NCBI RefSeq assembly: GCF_007747655.1
Contig: NZ_CP036274.1
Location: forward strand, 1,488,001 to 1,552,000
DNA: 64,000 bases
From: Anatilimnocola aggregata
Lineage (GTDB): Bacteria > Planctomycetota > Planctomycetia > Pirellulales > Pirellulaceae
Direction: 5' to 3'
This document shows, in pieces, positions 18,849 to 28,184 of this stretch. How positions within the stretch are numbered: position 1 is the stretch's first letter; the number at the start of each line of letters is the position of its first letter. A program made the translations under genes and the position numbers. The notes beneath the pieces are model-generated. The model was not told where the DNA came from and searched no databases. It was given only the letters and a program-made list of their open reading frames with translations.

Positions 18849-19472
18849 TTAAAGTGACTCGCCGGCAATGTCGGCCGAGAGTCGTTTCAGTTGAGCGTCG
18901 AAGTCGGTCAGAGATTGATCGACGCCTGGGGACTGACTGCTCAATTCCTGCAGCGCAGTGTATGTCGTTTGAATCTCTGCGTCCAAATCGTCCCAAGACG
19001 AAGTGCCTGTCTCTGCAACCACTGGCGAATCGATCGCGGCAGGCTGCTGCCGCACAACCTGTGGCGAGTCGGGCCGGCTTCGCTCGCGATGGAGTTGAAT
19101 GGGCTGGCCAGACTTGGGTTGTTGCACCGTTTGCTCGACCGGATTTTTGGCCGATCGCTGGCTGATAGCACCGATGACGGTAGCGGCAATCAGCACGACC
19201 GCGGCGACTGTTACCGCACCCCACGACCAATCCATTTGCTCAGCAGGCAAATCAACAGGCGGTGTGGGAGCCTTAATGAGTTCCCCCTGCAACTTGGCCA
19301 GCAGAGCCTGCTCGTCCAAGCCGGTGCGGCCAACTTCTTCAAACGCTGCGCCGACAGCTAACCATGCCTGGCGTTCGGAAGTCAACTTGGCGTCGAGCGA
19401 AGCGATGCTTGGCAATTGCCGCGTCGTCGCAAGTTCCAGCCGGCGTTGATCGGTACTGAGATGATCGTTCAT
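18849..19472 (-). CDS. Putative anti-sigma factor (single-pass membrane protein)
   Basis: A 207-aa protein with a soluble N-terminal part (about 1-80), one transmembrane helix (about 83-106) and an exported C-terminal part. The topology, and a position 31 nt after an ECF sigma gene in the same direction, fit an anti-sigma factor that would hold the sigma factor at the membrane. The usual zinc anti-sigma motif (HxxxCxxC) is absent, so this call rests on context and topology. The exported part has a helical stretch ('DLDAEIQTTYTALQELSSQ'). An alternative TTG start at 19481 would add three residues. Confidence 0.6.
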   Translation of the reverse strand: MNDHLSTDQRRLELATTRQLPSIASLDAKLTSERQAWLAVGAAFEEVGRTGLDEQALLAKLQGELIKAPTPPVDLPAEQMDWSWGAVTVAAVVLIAATVIGAISQRSAKNPVEQTVQQPKSGQPIQLHRERSRPDSPQVVRQQPAAIDSPVVAETGTSSWDDLDAEIQTTYTALQELSSQSPGVDQSLTDFDAQLKRLSADIAGESL

Positions 19473-19503
19473 AGGAGACAACTAAAAGGTAAAAGTGCCG
19501 ACT

Positions 19504-20034
19504 TCAAGGTTGATGGTGCACCAGCAATCGCCGCAGCGCTTGCAAGCCGCGGCGACAATGACTGAGCGCGGTATTGAGCGGACAGGACATCTGCTCGGCA
19601 ATTTCGGCAAACTCCAGCCCACCGAAATATCGCATCAAGAGCACCCGCCGTTGACCGGCGGATAACTGCTCGAGCGCAACGGCCAGGTCTTGTTCTGCTT
19701 CACGCCACTCGGCAATGGAGACGGGGTCCGCTTCGTCAGCTGGCTCATGCCCTTGCCAGCCCGACTCGTCGAGATTGAGTTCCCAGCCCAGCTTGCGAGC
19801 CCGATCGCACACCAGATGATCCGCAATGCGAATCAAAAAGGCCCGATCCTGCCCCTGCTGCCGAAAACTATCCCGCACTTGCCAAGCGCGGCGAAAAACT
19901 TCCTGAAGCACGTCGTCGGCCACGTCGGGCCGTCGCACCAAGGCCAGCGCGTAGCCGCGCACAGCCGCAGAGTGCTCGCGCACCCAGCTCGCCAGCAGTT
20001 CGTCGGCTGTGAGAGGTTGGCTTAGGTTGTCCAT
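19504..20034 (-). CDS. ECF-type RNA polymerase sigma factor
   Basis: The 176-aa protein has the two ECF domains: region 2 ('VRGYALALVRRPDVADDVLQEVFRRAW', about residues 23-50) and region 4 ('LEQLSAGQRRVLLMRYFGGLEFAEIAEQM', about 116-145), with the helix-turn-helix continuing into 'NTALSHCRRGLQALRRLL'. It would direct transcription of a small stress or surface regulon, likely including the three downstream genes. The ATG at 20034 is preferred over an upstream GTG/ATG extension. The gene follows the thiolase by about 77 nt and probably has its own promoter there. Confidence 0.92.
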   Translation of the reverse strand: MDNLSQPLTADELLASWVREHSAAVRGYALALVRRPDVADDVLQEVFRRAWQVRDSFRQQGQDRAFLIRIADHLVCDRARKLGWELNLDESGWQGHEPADEADPVSIAEWREAEQDLAVALEQLSAGQRRVLLMRYFGGLEFAEIAEQMSCPLNTALSHCRRGLQALRRLLVHHQP

Positions 20035-20110
20035 CGCTGCCAACACTAACGCATGTCGGGCTCAGATATTGCGGCCCGGCGCAAAAATGCCACTGCGGAC
20101 TACCGCAGCG

Positions 20111-21280
20111 CTAACTTCGCTCGATCACGGTGGCGATTCCTTGTCCCATGCCAATGCACATGGCTGCCAGGCCCAACTCGCCGCCACTTAAATGCAGAGA
20201 GTGAATCAGGGAAATTATCAACCGCGCTCCGCTGGCACCCAACGGATGACCGATGGCGATGGCCCCGCCTCGGCCGTTGATGAGACTCGGATTCAACTTG
20301 GCCTGGCGAATACAGGCCAGCGTCTGAGCTGCGAAGGCTTCGTTCAGTTCAATCGTGCTGAGATCGCAGAGCGAAAGCTGGGCTTGGTGCAGTGCTTTGG
20401 CAATCGCGGGTACTGGCCCCAGACCCATTTCACTTGGACTGATGCCGACCACTGTCGTCGCGCGAACCCGGGCCAGTGCCTGGTATCCCAACGCGCGGGC
20501 CCGTTCGGCCGACATAACAAGCAGCGCCGCAGCGCCGTCATTGCGCGGGCTACTATTGCCGGCGGTGATCGTACCTTCCCGGGCCAAAAATGCTGGCGGC
20601 AATTTGGCGAGCGCGGCAAGACTCGTGTCGGCCCGCACTCCTTGATCGGTGGTCGCCATGAATGACGTTCCCGCTTCACTCAAAGCAGGTGTCGGCAGAA
20701 TCTCAGGCAATAGACCAGCGACCGGGTGAACTGCCGCAGCCAATTGATGACTCCTCAGCGCCCAGGCATCTTGTTCCGCGCGCGAGATTCGAAATCGCTG
20801 CGCCAGGAATTCCGCCGTCAGGCCCATCGAAAGCGCAGCGCGGGAAGTGACGGCGGAGAGTTGCGGATGAAAAACGGCCGGTGACGGGGGCAACTGCCCC
20901 GTCATTCGTTCCACTCCTGCAACGATTTGCACATCAGCAGCACCCGCTTCAATGGCATGCACAGCCTGGTGCAACGCCTGCAGACTGCTGCCGCACAAAC
21001 GATTGACCGTCACCGCCGGGCAAGTCACTGGCAGCCCGGCCAGTAGCGCGATTTGACGCGCGGCGTTTAGCGACAACTCGTCCAATTGCAAAGCGGCGCC
21101 GATGATGACATCGTCGACAAGTTGCGGATCGAGATTGTTGCGCGCGATTAGCGCGCGCAAGCAATGTGCAGCCAGTTCGTCCGCCCGCGTCGCGCGAAAG
21201 ACTCCCTTTTGCTCATGCGCGCGGCCGAAGGGAGTTCGAAGTCCGTCGACAATCACTGCTTGCCGGTTTGCCCCACTCAT
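20111..21280 (-). CDS. Thiolase (acetyl-CoA acyltransferase)
   Basis: Thiolytic cleavage of 3-ketoacyl-CoA (or the reverse condensation), cytoplasmic. The 389-aa length is normal. All active-site blocks are present: nucleophile Cys in 'VNRLCGSSLQAL' (near residue 93), His in 'GGAIAIGHPLGASG' (near 345) and Cys in 'LAAMCIGMGQG' (near 375). It starts 9 nt after the stop of the multifunctional hydratase/dehydrogenase gene, so the two form a beta-oxidation pair resembling fadJ-fadI/fadBA. Chain-length preference cannot be read from sequence. Confidence 0.95.
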   Translation of the reverse strand: MSGANRQAVIVDGLRTPFGRAHEQKGVFRATRADELAAHCLRALIARNNLDPQLVDDVIIGAALQLDELSLNAARQIALLAGLPVTCPAVTVNRLCGSSLQALHQAVHAIEAGAADVQIVAGVERMTGQLPPSPAVFHPQLSAVTSRAALSMGLTAEFLAQRFRISRAEQDAWALRSHQLAAAVHPVAGLLPEILPTPALSEAGTSFMATTDQGVRADTSLAALAKLPPAFLAREGTITAGNSSPRNDGAAALLVMSAERARALGYQALARVRATTVVGISPSEMGLGPVPAIAKALHQAQLSLCDLSTIELNEAFAAQTLACIRQAKLNPSLINGRGGAIAIGHPLGASGARLIISLIHSLHLSGGELGLAAMCIGMGQGIATVIERS

Positions 21281-21289
21281 GCATCAGCC

Positions 21290-23425
21290 TCAAGCGGTCA
21301 GCGTGCGTTTGCCAGCTGCCCAGTCGAGTAGCAACTGCGGCGGTTCATAACGCGCCCCGCGCTCGCGCCACGGTTCGATCTTGCGCATGATCTGATCGCC
21401 GCCGAGACTCTGAGCCCAGTGCAAAATTCCACCGCGAAAGGCCGGGAAGCCGAGGCCGAAGATTACGCCCAGGTCGATATCGCGGGCATCGCGCACCCGT
21501 CCTTCTTCTAAAATGCGGCAAGCTTCGAAGAGCATCACTAGCAGCAGGCGATCTTGAATCTGCGCAAGGGGGAGGCGGTTCTCGCTGCGGACATACCCGG
21601 CAAGAATCTCCGCAGCAGCGGGATCGTCTTGCGGTTCGGCCACTCCTTCGCGATAGGCAAAAAAGCCGGCGTTATTCTTGCGGCCTAGCCGTTTGCGTTT
21701 GATGAGAGCGGGCAAGATTGGCGAAGCCCGCACCCGGTCGGGAAACGCTTCATACATGGTGCGTCCGGCATAAAAGGCGGTATCGAGCCCCACGAGGTCG
21801 TACAGCGCGAGCGGGCCCAGCGGCATGCCATAGGCAACTGCAGCAGCATCGATCTCGCGCGGCGAGTGCCCATCGTGCAACAGTTCGATCGACTCGTTCA
21901 GATAGGGCGACAGCATGCGATTGACGAGAAAGCCCGGGCCATCGGTCACCACGACCGGCATCTTGCCGAGTTTGCGAGCGAGGGCAATCGCGGTGTTAAT
22001 GGTCTCGTCGCTCGTTTGTGTGCCGCGAATGACTTCGACCAGTTTCATCCGCTTGACCGGATTGAAAAAGTGCATTCCACAAAAACGATCGGGCCGCGCG
22101 AGCGCGCTGCCGAGTCGCGAAATGGGAATCGAGGAGGTGTTCGAGGCCAGAATCGCATGCGGCGGAACGAGCGATTCCAATTTCTGCAGCACACTGACTT
22201 TGATCTCGTAGTTTTCGATGATCGCTTCGATCAGTACATCGCTGGCAGCCAGTTCGGCATCGGTGGTCACGGTGCTGATGCGTGCGGCAAGTGCTATCGC
22301 CCGCTCCGGATCAACTTTCTTGATGGCCGGATCGAAGGCCGCTTCTTGCACGCTCTCGGCACTCGCGCCGGGAAGTCGCGATTCATCGGCATCGCCGAGG
22401 CGAACTTGCAAGCCAGCTCGCAGGGCAGCAGCAGCAATGCCGATGCCCATGATTCCCGCGCCGAGCACACTCACGCTTTGTGCTGGTCGGGCGACTGCTG
22501 TGGCGCTGGCCTGAGTGTGCTTGTTGTAGTCCTGCAAAAAGAAAACATGCACCAGCGCGCGACTGGCTGGCGAACCGAACAAGTGCCCAAAGGCGAGGGT
22601 TTCCGCAGTGAGGGCCGTGGTGAGATCGTCGTGAGCCGTAGCGACAATCAGGTTTAGGGCTGTCATTGCAGCCGGCTGGTGTTCGGCTTCAGCGGCCAAC
22701 TTGGCACTCGTGGTGAACTGCAGGAAGTCGAGTTCCGTTTGATTCATCAACACGCCCTGACGCAGGCGCGCGCGATCGGCCAGATAGGCTTTGGATGTTG
22801 CTTCGCGCTCAACCAGGTCAATTGCGGCGGCCAAGAGGCATTCGCTGGCAACGGCTTCACTCGCCAGCCCGGACTGCACAGCTGTTGCGGCAGAAACAGG
22901 CTGGCCGGTAGTAATCATTTCGACTGCGGCCGCCGGGCCGATAAGTCGAGGCAACCGCACACAACCGCCCCAGCCGGGAATGAGGCCAAGCTTGACTTCG
23001 GGCAATCCGAGTTGCGTCTTGGGGCCGGTTGTCACCAGCCGGCGATCGCAGGCCAGCGCGAGTTCTAATCCACCCCCCAGACAGACGCCGTCGATCGCGG
23101 CCACGGTGACTGCAGAGAGGTCGCTCAGTTGCCCCAGGAGTAAATGGCCGCGGCGGCAAAGTTCAGCCACCTGCTCGCCCGGTTGGTCCATCAGCCCCAC
23201 AAATTCTCGAATATCGGCCCCCGCGATGAAGGTTCCCGGCTTGCCGGAAGTTAAGATGACTCCGTGCAAGTCGCACATCGTACGCAACGCGTGCAGGTGC
23301 GACTCAAGCTCGACGACCACCTCCGTCGACAGCACGTTGGCCGATTTGCCTGGCAGATCGAAGCTGAGGAGCGCCACACCGGCTCGCGGGAACGACAGCG
23401 TTATCGAGCGGGAACCAGCAGTCAC
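21290..23425 (-). CDS. fadJ: Multifunctional enoyl-CoA hydratase/3-hydroxyacyl-CoA dehydrogenase
   Basis: Alpha subunit of the fatty-acid beta-oxidation complex, 711 aa as usual. The N-terminal crotonase part has the oxyanion-hole motif 'GTFIAGADIREF' (near 64-75), 'GVCLGGGLELALACD' (near 113-127) and the acid 'LPEVKLGLIPGWGG' (near 139-152). The dehydrogenase part starts with the NAD fold 'VLGAGIMGIGIAAAA' near residue 314, and has 'GMHFFNPVKRMKLVEVI' with the catalytic His, followed by two C-terminal helical domains. The GTG start has AAGGA about 10 nt upstream. It is co-oriented with, and 9 nt from, the thiolase. Confidence 0.95.
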   Translation of the reverse strand: MTAGSRSITLSFPRAGVALLSFDLPGKSANVLSTEVVVELESHLHALRTMCDLHGVILTSGKPGTFIAGADIREFVGLMDQPGEQVAELCRRGHLLLGQLSDLSAVTVAAIDGVCLGGGLELALACDRRLVTTGPKTQLGLPEVKLGLIPGWGGCVRLPRLIGPAAAVEMITTGQPVSAATAVQSGLASEAVASECLLAAAIDLVEREATSKAYLADRARLRQGVLMNQTELDFLQFTTSAKLAAEAEHQPAAMTALNLIVATAHDDLTTALTAETLAFGHLFGSPASRALVHVFFLQDYNKHTQASATAVARPAQSVSVLGAGIMGIGIAAAALRAGLQVRLGDADESRLPGASAESVQEAAFDPAIKKVDPERAIALAARISTVTTDAELAASDVLIEAIIENYEIKVSVLQKLESLVPPHAILASNTSSIPISRLGSALARPDRFCGMHFFNPVKRMKLVEVIRGTQTSDETINTAIALARKLGKMPVVVTDGPGFLVNRMLSPYLNESIELLHDGHSPREIDAAAVAYGMPLGPLALYDLVGLDTAFYAGRTMYEAFPDRVRASPILPALIKRKRLGRKNNAGFFAYREGVAEPQDDPAAAEILAGYVRSENRLPLAQIQDRLLLVMLFEACRILEEGRVRDARDIDLGVIFGLGFPAFRGGILHWAQSLGGDQIMRKIEPWRERGARYEPPQLLLDWAAGKRTLTA

Positions 23426-23546
23426 CAGCGTAGATCCTTATGTACCGAGAGAGTTTCGTCACTGGCAATCTAGCGACCCCCGTGGTGACGGGCGAGGGGC
23501 CGGGCGAATGCGAAGTGATGATTGCGGAATGCGGAGTGAAATCAAT

Positions 23547-23963
23547 ATGACCAATTCCATGTTATGGCGACGACTGTTCTTGGCTGCGGCTTGTGTATTC
23601 GCCGCCAACCTGGCGAGCGCTCAAGAACCGCCCAAAGACGGCGCGAGCGTCGAAAAGACCGTTCGATTGACGATTGACTATGGCGATGGGGTAAAGAAAG
23701 AATTCACCGCCATTCCGTGGAAGGAAAAGCTGACCGTGTTTGACGCGTTACAAGCGGCGGCCAAGCATCCACGCGGCGTGCAGTTCAAGCATCGAGGAAA
23801 GGATGCCACGGTGCTGGTGACTGCCATCGACGATCTGACGAATCAGTCGGGGGGCAAGAATTGGCTGTACGAGGTCAACGGCACGCTGGGGGACCGAAGT
23901 TGCGCCGTGTTCGAGGTGCAGCCCGGCGATACGCTCTTGTGGAAGTTTGCAAATAACCGCTAA
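23547..23963 (+). CDS. Exported DUF4430 (transcobalamin-like) domain protein
   Basis: A 138-aa protein with a signal peptide (about 1-25, ending 'LASAQE') and one DUF4430 domain: 'VRLTIDYGDGVKKEFTAIPW' then 'LTVFDALQAAAKH' and 'GGKNWLYEVNGTLGDRSCAVFEVQPGDTLLWKF'. This fold is the C-terminal half of vitamin B12 carriers (intrinsic factor/transcobalamin) and in bacteria often sits by vitamin or ECF-type transporters. The ATG at 23547 has GGAG about 11 nt upstream; the frame stays open far upstream but antisense to fadJ. The stop lies 77 nt before a DUF6580 membrane protein, which suggests a two-gene uptake unit. Confidence 0.85.
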   Translation: MTNSMLWRRLFLAAACVFAANLASAQEPPKDGASVEKTVRLTIDYGDGVKKEFTAIPWKEKLTVFDALQAAAKHPRGVQFKHRGKDATVLVTAIDDLTNQSGGKNWLYEVNGTLGDRSCAVFEVQPGDTLLWKFANNR

Positions 23964-24040
23964 AATCGCGAGGCTTGCTCATCAGTTCGCTCTGAATTGG
24001 GGGCTCGCATTTGAGGACGCCGCAAGGCGCGAGGCCAGTA

Positions 24041-24649
24041 ATGAAGAAAGCTGTGATGAATCGTTCTCTCGCCGTCGAACTCCTGATTTTGGCCGTGCTC
24101 GTCACGCTGGGTGCCGGTGTGCGAATCGTGCTCGGCCCGCATTATCCCAATTTTGCTCCGGTCGCTGCCATCTCGCTATTCGCTGGTTACTTTTTCAGCC
24201 GCACTTGGGTTGCCTTGCTCGCCCCCTGGCTCTCGATGACCATCAGCGACGCCGTCATCGGCGGGTACGAATGGCAAATGATGATCGTCGTCTATGCCAT
24301 GCTCATGCTGCCGATCGCCGCGAGCTATTGGCTTCGTCAATCGCTGCGAATCGAACGTTCGGCTGGTACCAAGAGCATCATTTACAGTGTGCTCGCGCTC
24401 ATTAGTGGCAGTTTGGTATCGTCAGTCCTGTTCTTTCTGGTGACGAACTTCGTGTGGCCCTGGTCGGACCTCTACCCGCACACTTTGGCCGGCCTAATGC
24501 ACTCCTATCAACAGGCCCTGCCATTCTTCCGCAACACGCTCTATGGCGACTTGTTCTTCGCCTGTCTGCTGTTCGGCAGCTATGCGTTTGCCGTCTCGGC
24601 CGGCTGGGTGCGTGAAACATCGGCCGAACGGGAATTGGTCCGAGCGTAG
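24041..24649 (+). CDS. DUF6580-family membrane protein (putative transporter S component)
   Basis: A 202-aa integral membrane protein with about five to six hydrophobic segments and the N-terminal pattern 'NFAPVAAISLFAGYFFSRTW', characteristic of the DUF6580/ECF S-component-like family. In that family the protein binds a small molecule in the membrane, often a vitamin, but no substrate is proven. The ATG at 24041 has GAGG 6 nt upstream and is preferred over the 24011 alternative. It follows the DUF4430 protein in the same direction; together they may take up a cofactor. No energising ATPase is nearby. Confidence 0.8.
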   Translation: MKKAVMNRSLAVELLILAVLVTLGAGVRIVLGPHYPNFAPVAAISLFAGYFFSRTWVALLAPWLSMTISDAVIGGYEWQMMIVVYAMLMLPIAASYWLRQSLRIERSAGTKSIIYSVLALISGSLVSSVLFFLVTNFVWPWSDLYPHTLAGLMHSYQQALPFFRNTLYGDLFFACLLFGSYAFAVSAGWVRETSAERELVRA

Positions 24650-24708
24650 CCCACGTTCTCGCGAACGACTGATCCAGCCAATTTGCCTGGCAAGATCTCA
24701 CCGGTCCC

Positions 24709-26784
24709 TCACTCCGCCACCAGCCAGTCTCCGCGGGGAGATGTGGGGGGGCGAAGTTCATAGCGCTTGATCTTGCGATCGAGTGTCGAGCGTTCGACGC
24801 CAAGAATGGAGGCGGTGCGGCTCTTGTTCCAGTTGGTGGCCGTTAGCGTGGCGAGAATATGCCGCTTCTCGATATCTTCGAGCGAGAGTGGTTCGAACAT
24901 CGCCTTCACGGCAGGCATTTCGTTCGAGTCTCCCGAAATCGTACCGAGGCTCGAGAGGTTCAAGTCCTCGACCTCAATCAGGTCGCTGCGCGAGAGGACA
25001 ACCGCGCGTTCGATTACGTTCTTCAGTTCGCGCACGTTGCCGGGCCAACGGTAGTTCTGCATCTGCTCGATGGCTTCGGGCGTGAAGCCCTGCAACTTGC
25101 GGCCGGTCTCGGAGTTGAACTTATCGAGGAAGTAGGCAGCCAATTCGAGAATGTCCTCGGGACGTTTGCGCAGCGGGGGAACATAGATCTCGACGACGCG
25201 CAGGCGAAAGTAAAGGTCGCGGCGAAATGTGCTGTCGGCGACGGCTCGTTCCAAGTCGCGATTGGTCGCGGCAATCACGCGGACATCGGTCTTAATTGGT
25301 TGAGCGCCCCCCACTCGCTCGAACGGATGCCCTTCGAGCACGCGCAAAAACTTCGCTTGAATTTGCGGGCTCATTTCGCCAATTTCGTCCAGCATCAGCG
25401 TGCCAGCGTGCGCCGCTTCGAACTTGCCGATCTTCCGCTCCGTCGCTCCGGTAAATGCTCCGCGCTCGTGGCCGAAGAGCTCACTTTCGAGCAACGATTC
25501 GGACAGCGCGGCGCAGTTCAAACAGACGAATGGGCCTTTCTTGCGCGGGCTGGCGTAGTGCATGGCCCGGGCGACCAGTTCTTTGCCGACGCCACTTTCG
25601 CCCCGAATCAATACCGTCGCGCGACTCGGTGCAGCTCGGGCAATTTGTTGCTGCACGCTGTTGAGCACCAGGCTGCTGCCGACGAGCTCACTCTCGGCTC
25701 CTAGCTGTTTGCGCAGCTGGACAATTTCGTTGCGCGTCTGATTCAGATTCTCGGCCAGCTCTTGTTGCCGCTGCAGATTTCGCAGCGCGAGCGCCATGTT
25801 CTCGGCAACCGCCAGCGTGAACTCGAGATCGTCCGGATCGGGCACCCGATGATCCTCGGTCGAATACAAGTGAATCAGTCCGATGACTCGCTTCTCCTGG
25901 CGAACGGGCGCGCACATCACACTCGTGGCGTGAAATTCCCCTTTGCTGTCGCGCAGCCCGAGTTGACTGTCACCTTCGATGTTGCGCGCCAGTACAGCTT
26001 CGCCATCGCGCAAAACAGTGGCCGCCAAAAAACTCGACGGGCGATGATAGACCGGTTCGTGATCGGTGCGCGAAGCGACCACTTGCAGGTCGGTAGGATT
26101 GGGCATCCCTTCGTAACCACGCGGCACCAGCAGCACGGCACCAGCGTCGACATGGGTTCCCTCGAATAGGCCGTTGAGCGCCAGATGCGCGACTGACGGA
26201 ATATCGGGCTGACTGGCCAGTTCAAAGGCCAGGCGACAAAGTTTGGCCGCTGCCTGGCCCACCCGCGGGATCGGTAAATCGGCGGCTGGTCCGGGACGCA
26301 GATAGCGCGTTTGATTACGGCGGTGAGTAATGTGGGTCGGTTCGTTAACTTCGTGGATGCTCGCTTCACCCACTTCGAGCACTTCTCCCGTATCGGCAAT
26401 CAGGGGCGCGCCGAGAACCGTTTCGTCTCCCAGTTGCGGCGGCACCGCCAGCACACTGGCATGATCGGGATCGGGAAATGCGTGCGTCAGGTCATGGACG
26501 TATCCCAATTGGCAGTTGGCAATCCGGACAATGTCGCCGGGAGAGAGGACATTATCGCCCCGCACCTGCTTGTTGTTGATAAACGTCCCGTTGCGGCTAT
26601 CGAGATCGCGGAGGGTCCACTCGCCCCGATTCAAGAAGACTTCTACGTGGTTCCGGCTGCAACGCTCGTCCTTAATGACGATTTGGTTGGTGCCGGCGCG
26701 GCCAATGGTCACAGTTCGACCGGGAACCAGACGAAAAACGTCGGTCCATTTCGACCCTTCGCGGATCACGAGATAAGCGAGCAT
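24709..26784 (-). CDS. FHA-GAF-AAA+ sigma-54-dependent transcription activator
   Basis: An enhancer-binding protein of 691 aa. Order: FHA domain (about 20-95, '[24 protein letters not shown]'), which binds phosphothreonine, then GAF (about 180-345), AAA+ (about 370-610) and a Fis-type HTH at the C-terminus ('[20 protein letters not shown]'). The AAA+ part has Walker A 'GESGVGKE' (near 394), the sigma-54 contact loop 'GAFTGA' (near 440) and Walker B 'LMLDEIG'. FHA input suggests control by a Ser/Thr kinase rather than by a receiver domain. The start at 26784 was chosen because the FHA fold begins there; upstream codons are not protein-like. Confidence 0.92.
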   Translation of the reverse strand: MLAYLVIREGSKWTDVFRLVPGRTVTIGRAGTNQIVIKDERCSRNHVEVFLNRGEWTLRDLDSRNGTFINNKQVRGDNVLSPGDIVRIANCQLGYVHDLTHAFPDPDHASVLAVPPQLGDETVLGAPLIADTGEVLEVGEASIHEVNEPTHITHRRNQTRYLRPGPAADLPIPRVGQAAAKLCRLAFELASQPDIPSVAHLALNGLFEGTHVDAGAVLLVPRGYEGMPNPTDLQVVASRTDHEPVYHRPSSFLAATVLRDGEAVLARNIEGDSQLGLRDSKGEFHATSVMCAPVRQEKRVIGLIHLYSTEDHRVPDPDDLEFTLAVAENMALALRNLQRQQELAENLNQTRNEIVQLRKQLGAESELVGSSLVLNSVQQQIARAAPSRATVLIRGESGVGKELVARAMHYASPRKKGPFVCLNCAALSESLLESELFGHERGAFTGATERKIGKFEAAHAGTLMLDEIGEMSPQIQAKFLRVLEGHPFERVGGAQPIKTDVRVIAATNRDLERAVADSTFRRDLYFRLRVVEIYVPPLRKRPEDILELAAYFLDKFNSETGRKLQGFTPEAIEQMQNYRWPGNVRELKNVIERAVVLSRSDLIEVEDLNLSSLGTISGDSNEMPAVKAMFEPLSLEDIEKRHILATLTATNWNKSRTASILGVERSTLDRKIKRYELRPPTSPRGDWLVAE

Positions 26785-27077
26785 CGGCAGATTGAGTGAC
26801 GAGAACGGACGTGCGGAGAGAAAAGAACTGCAACGGCCATCACATGTTACGTTAACCCCGAACGGGGCCAGGAAGCAAGCAGATTCCAGGAGCAGCCGTA
26901 CTGGCAACGAATTGCTGGCAAGGATATTGTTGCGGGTTTCCGCAATCGCGATACCGCGCGAGTACTTCGGGGTTTGATGATTAGGAACCAGGGAACGCAA
27001 TTATCCGGGCGAGCCTCACTGTCGTGGCAAGTCGCCGATTTTGATCTTTTTTGAAACCCTTTCGGGAGTGGTGAGCG

Positions 27078-27803
27078 ATGAAGTTCCGCATTCAGGCAAT
27101 GGCGGTGTGCGTGGTGACGCTAATCGGAGCGTCGCAACTGGCGTTCGGGCAGCCAGGTGGCGGTCGTGGTCCTGGCGGACCGGGCGGCGGTGGTTTTGGC
27201 GGCGGCGGCTTTGGCGGCGGGATGACCCAGTTGCTGAGCGACGAAAAGGTGAAAGCTGAATTGGGAATTGTGCCCGATCAAGAGAAGCAGTTGGAAGAAG
27301 TCGCCGGCAAGATCCGGGACAGCATGCGCGAAGCGTTCCGCGATTTCCGCGATCTGTCGGAAGACGAGCGCCGCACCAAATTCGAGGAATTCCGCAAAAA
27401 CTCGGAAGCGCAGGTCGACGCAGTGCTGTTGCCCCAGCAGCGCGAACGGCTCAAGCAACTGATGATCCAAAGCTCGGCGCGGTTCAGTCGTAGCCCCGGT
27501 GGCATCAGCGACACGCTGGCAACCGAACTGGGCATCACCGATGCTCAGAAGGAAGAGCTCCGCAAGAAGGCCGAGGCCGTGCAAGCCGATCTCGACAAGA
27601 AGCTGGCCAAACTGCGCGACGAAGCCCGCGCTGAAATCCTCAGCGTGTTGACCGCCGATCAGCGCGCCAAGTTGGAAAAGTTGACCGGGTCGAAGTTCGA
27701 ATTCAGCGCCCCGCAGTTCGGCCAAGGTGGTCCTGGCGGTCGCGGTGGCCCAGGTGGCCGTGGCGGCGCTGCACCGCTGCAACGCCCTGCTGACGGTGAT
27801 TAA
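27078..27803 (+). CDS. Exported Spy-like helical protein with Gly-rich ends
   Basis: The 241-aa protein has a signal peptide (1-25) and a Gly-rich N-terminal linker (25-48). About 165 residues of charged amphipathic helices follow, with two repeats of the pattern 'ELGI(V/T)..Q(E/K)(K/E)(Q/E)L' (near 62-75 and 150-165), each followed by 'LT/LPxQR..L', and then a Gly/Arg-rich tail. The double LTxxQ-like spacing resembles periplasmic Spy/CpxP chaperones but I cannot prove homology. It has a ribosome-binding site (GGAG) and is followed by a strong terminator, so it is a single transcription unit between the FHA activator and the secretion operon. Confidence 0.78.
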   Translation: MKFRIQAMAVCVVTLIGASQLAFGQPGGGRGPGGPGGGGFGGGGFGGGMTQLLSDEKVKAELGIVPDQEKQLEEVAGKIRDSMREAFRDFRDLSEDERRTKFEEFRKNSEAQVDAVLLPQQRERLKQLMIQSSARFSRSPGGISDTLATELGITDAQKEELRKKAEAVQADLDKKLAKLRDEARAEILSVLTADQRAKLEKLTGSKFEFSAPQFGQGGPGGRGGPGGRGGAAPLQRPADGD

Positions 27804-27896
27804 TTGACCCAAACGTGGGCCTTGGCTCACGCAGTTTGCGGAAAACCACGTGGGCTAAGCCCAGGCAATTGAGACACTAACTTTGGTCTCCACGCA

Positions 27897-27941
27897 CCGG
27901 TTTTGGGTTGGTCTTAGGATCAGCCCAGAACCGGCTTTTTT
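27897..27941 (+). terminator. Intrinsic terminator before the secretion operon
   Basis: CCGGTTTTGGGTTG pairs with CAGCCCAGAACCGG (one bulge/mismatch) around a short loop, and TTTTTT follows. It separates the Spy-like gene from the gsp operon. Confidence 0.8.
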
Positions 27942-28014
27942 ATCAAAACTCACGCAGAGCAAGGCAGGTAAGAGCCTTCGCAGGTTAAGGTTCGGCGGCC
28001 GATTCTAACCGTCG

Positions 28015-28032
28015 TTGGCACATTCGTGCCAA
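28015..28032. promoter_or_regulatory. Palindrome upstream of gspE
   Basis: TTGGCAC-ATTC-GTGCCAA is a perfect 7+7 inverted repeat, 153 nt before the gspE start, within the only substantial non-coding stretch ahead of the operon. It looks like a dimeric-regulator operator; no promoter boxes can be named with confidence. The rest of 27942-28184 shows nothing else. Confidence 0.45.
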
Positions 28033-28184
28033 TAAAGGTGGCTCTCGATTCATCTTGGGTTTGCCAGATTGTCGGTTTATGATGGAAGTCTCGCCTCCTG
28101 CCGCCAACTCTTCCTCCATCCTGCGGGAAAAGTTGTGCTCCAAGTTCTCGTCCCACCCTTATACGCAGGCAGATCTAGGTAACG

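Noticed and set aside
22791-23546. Upstream extension of the DUF4430 gene to 22791
   Set aside because: The extra 252 codons are antisense to fadJ and not protein-like; the signal peptide begins at 23547.
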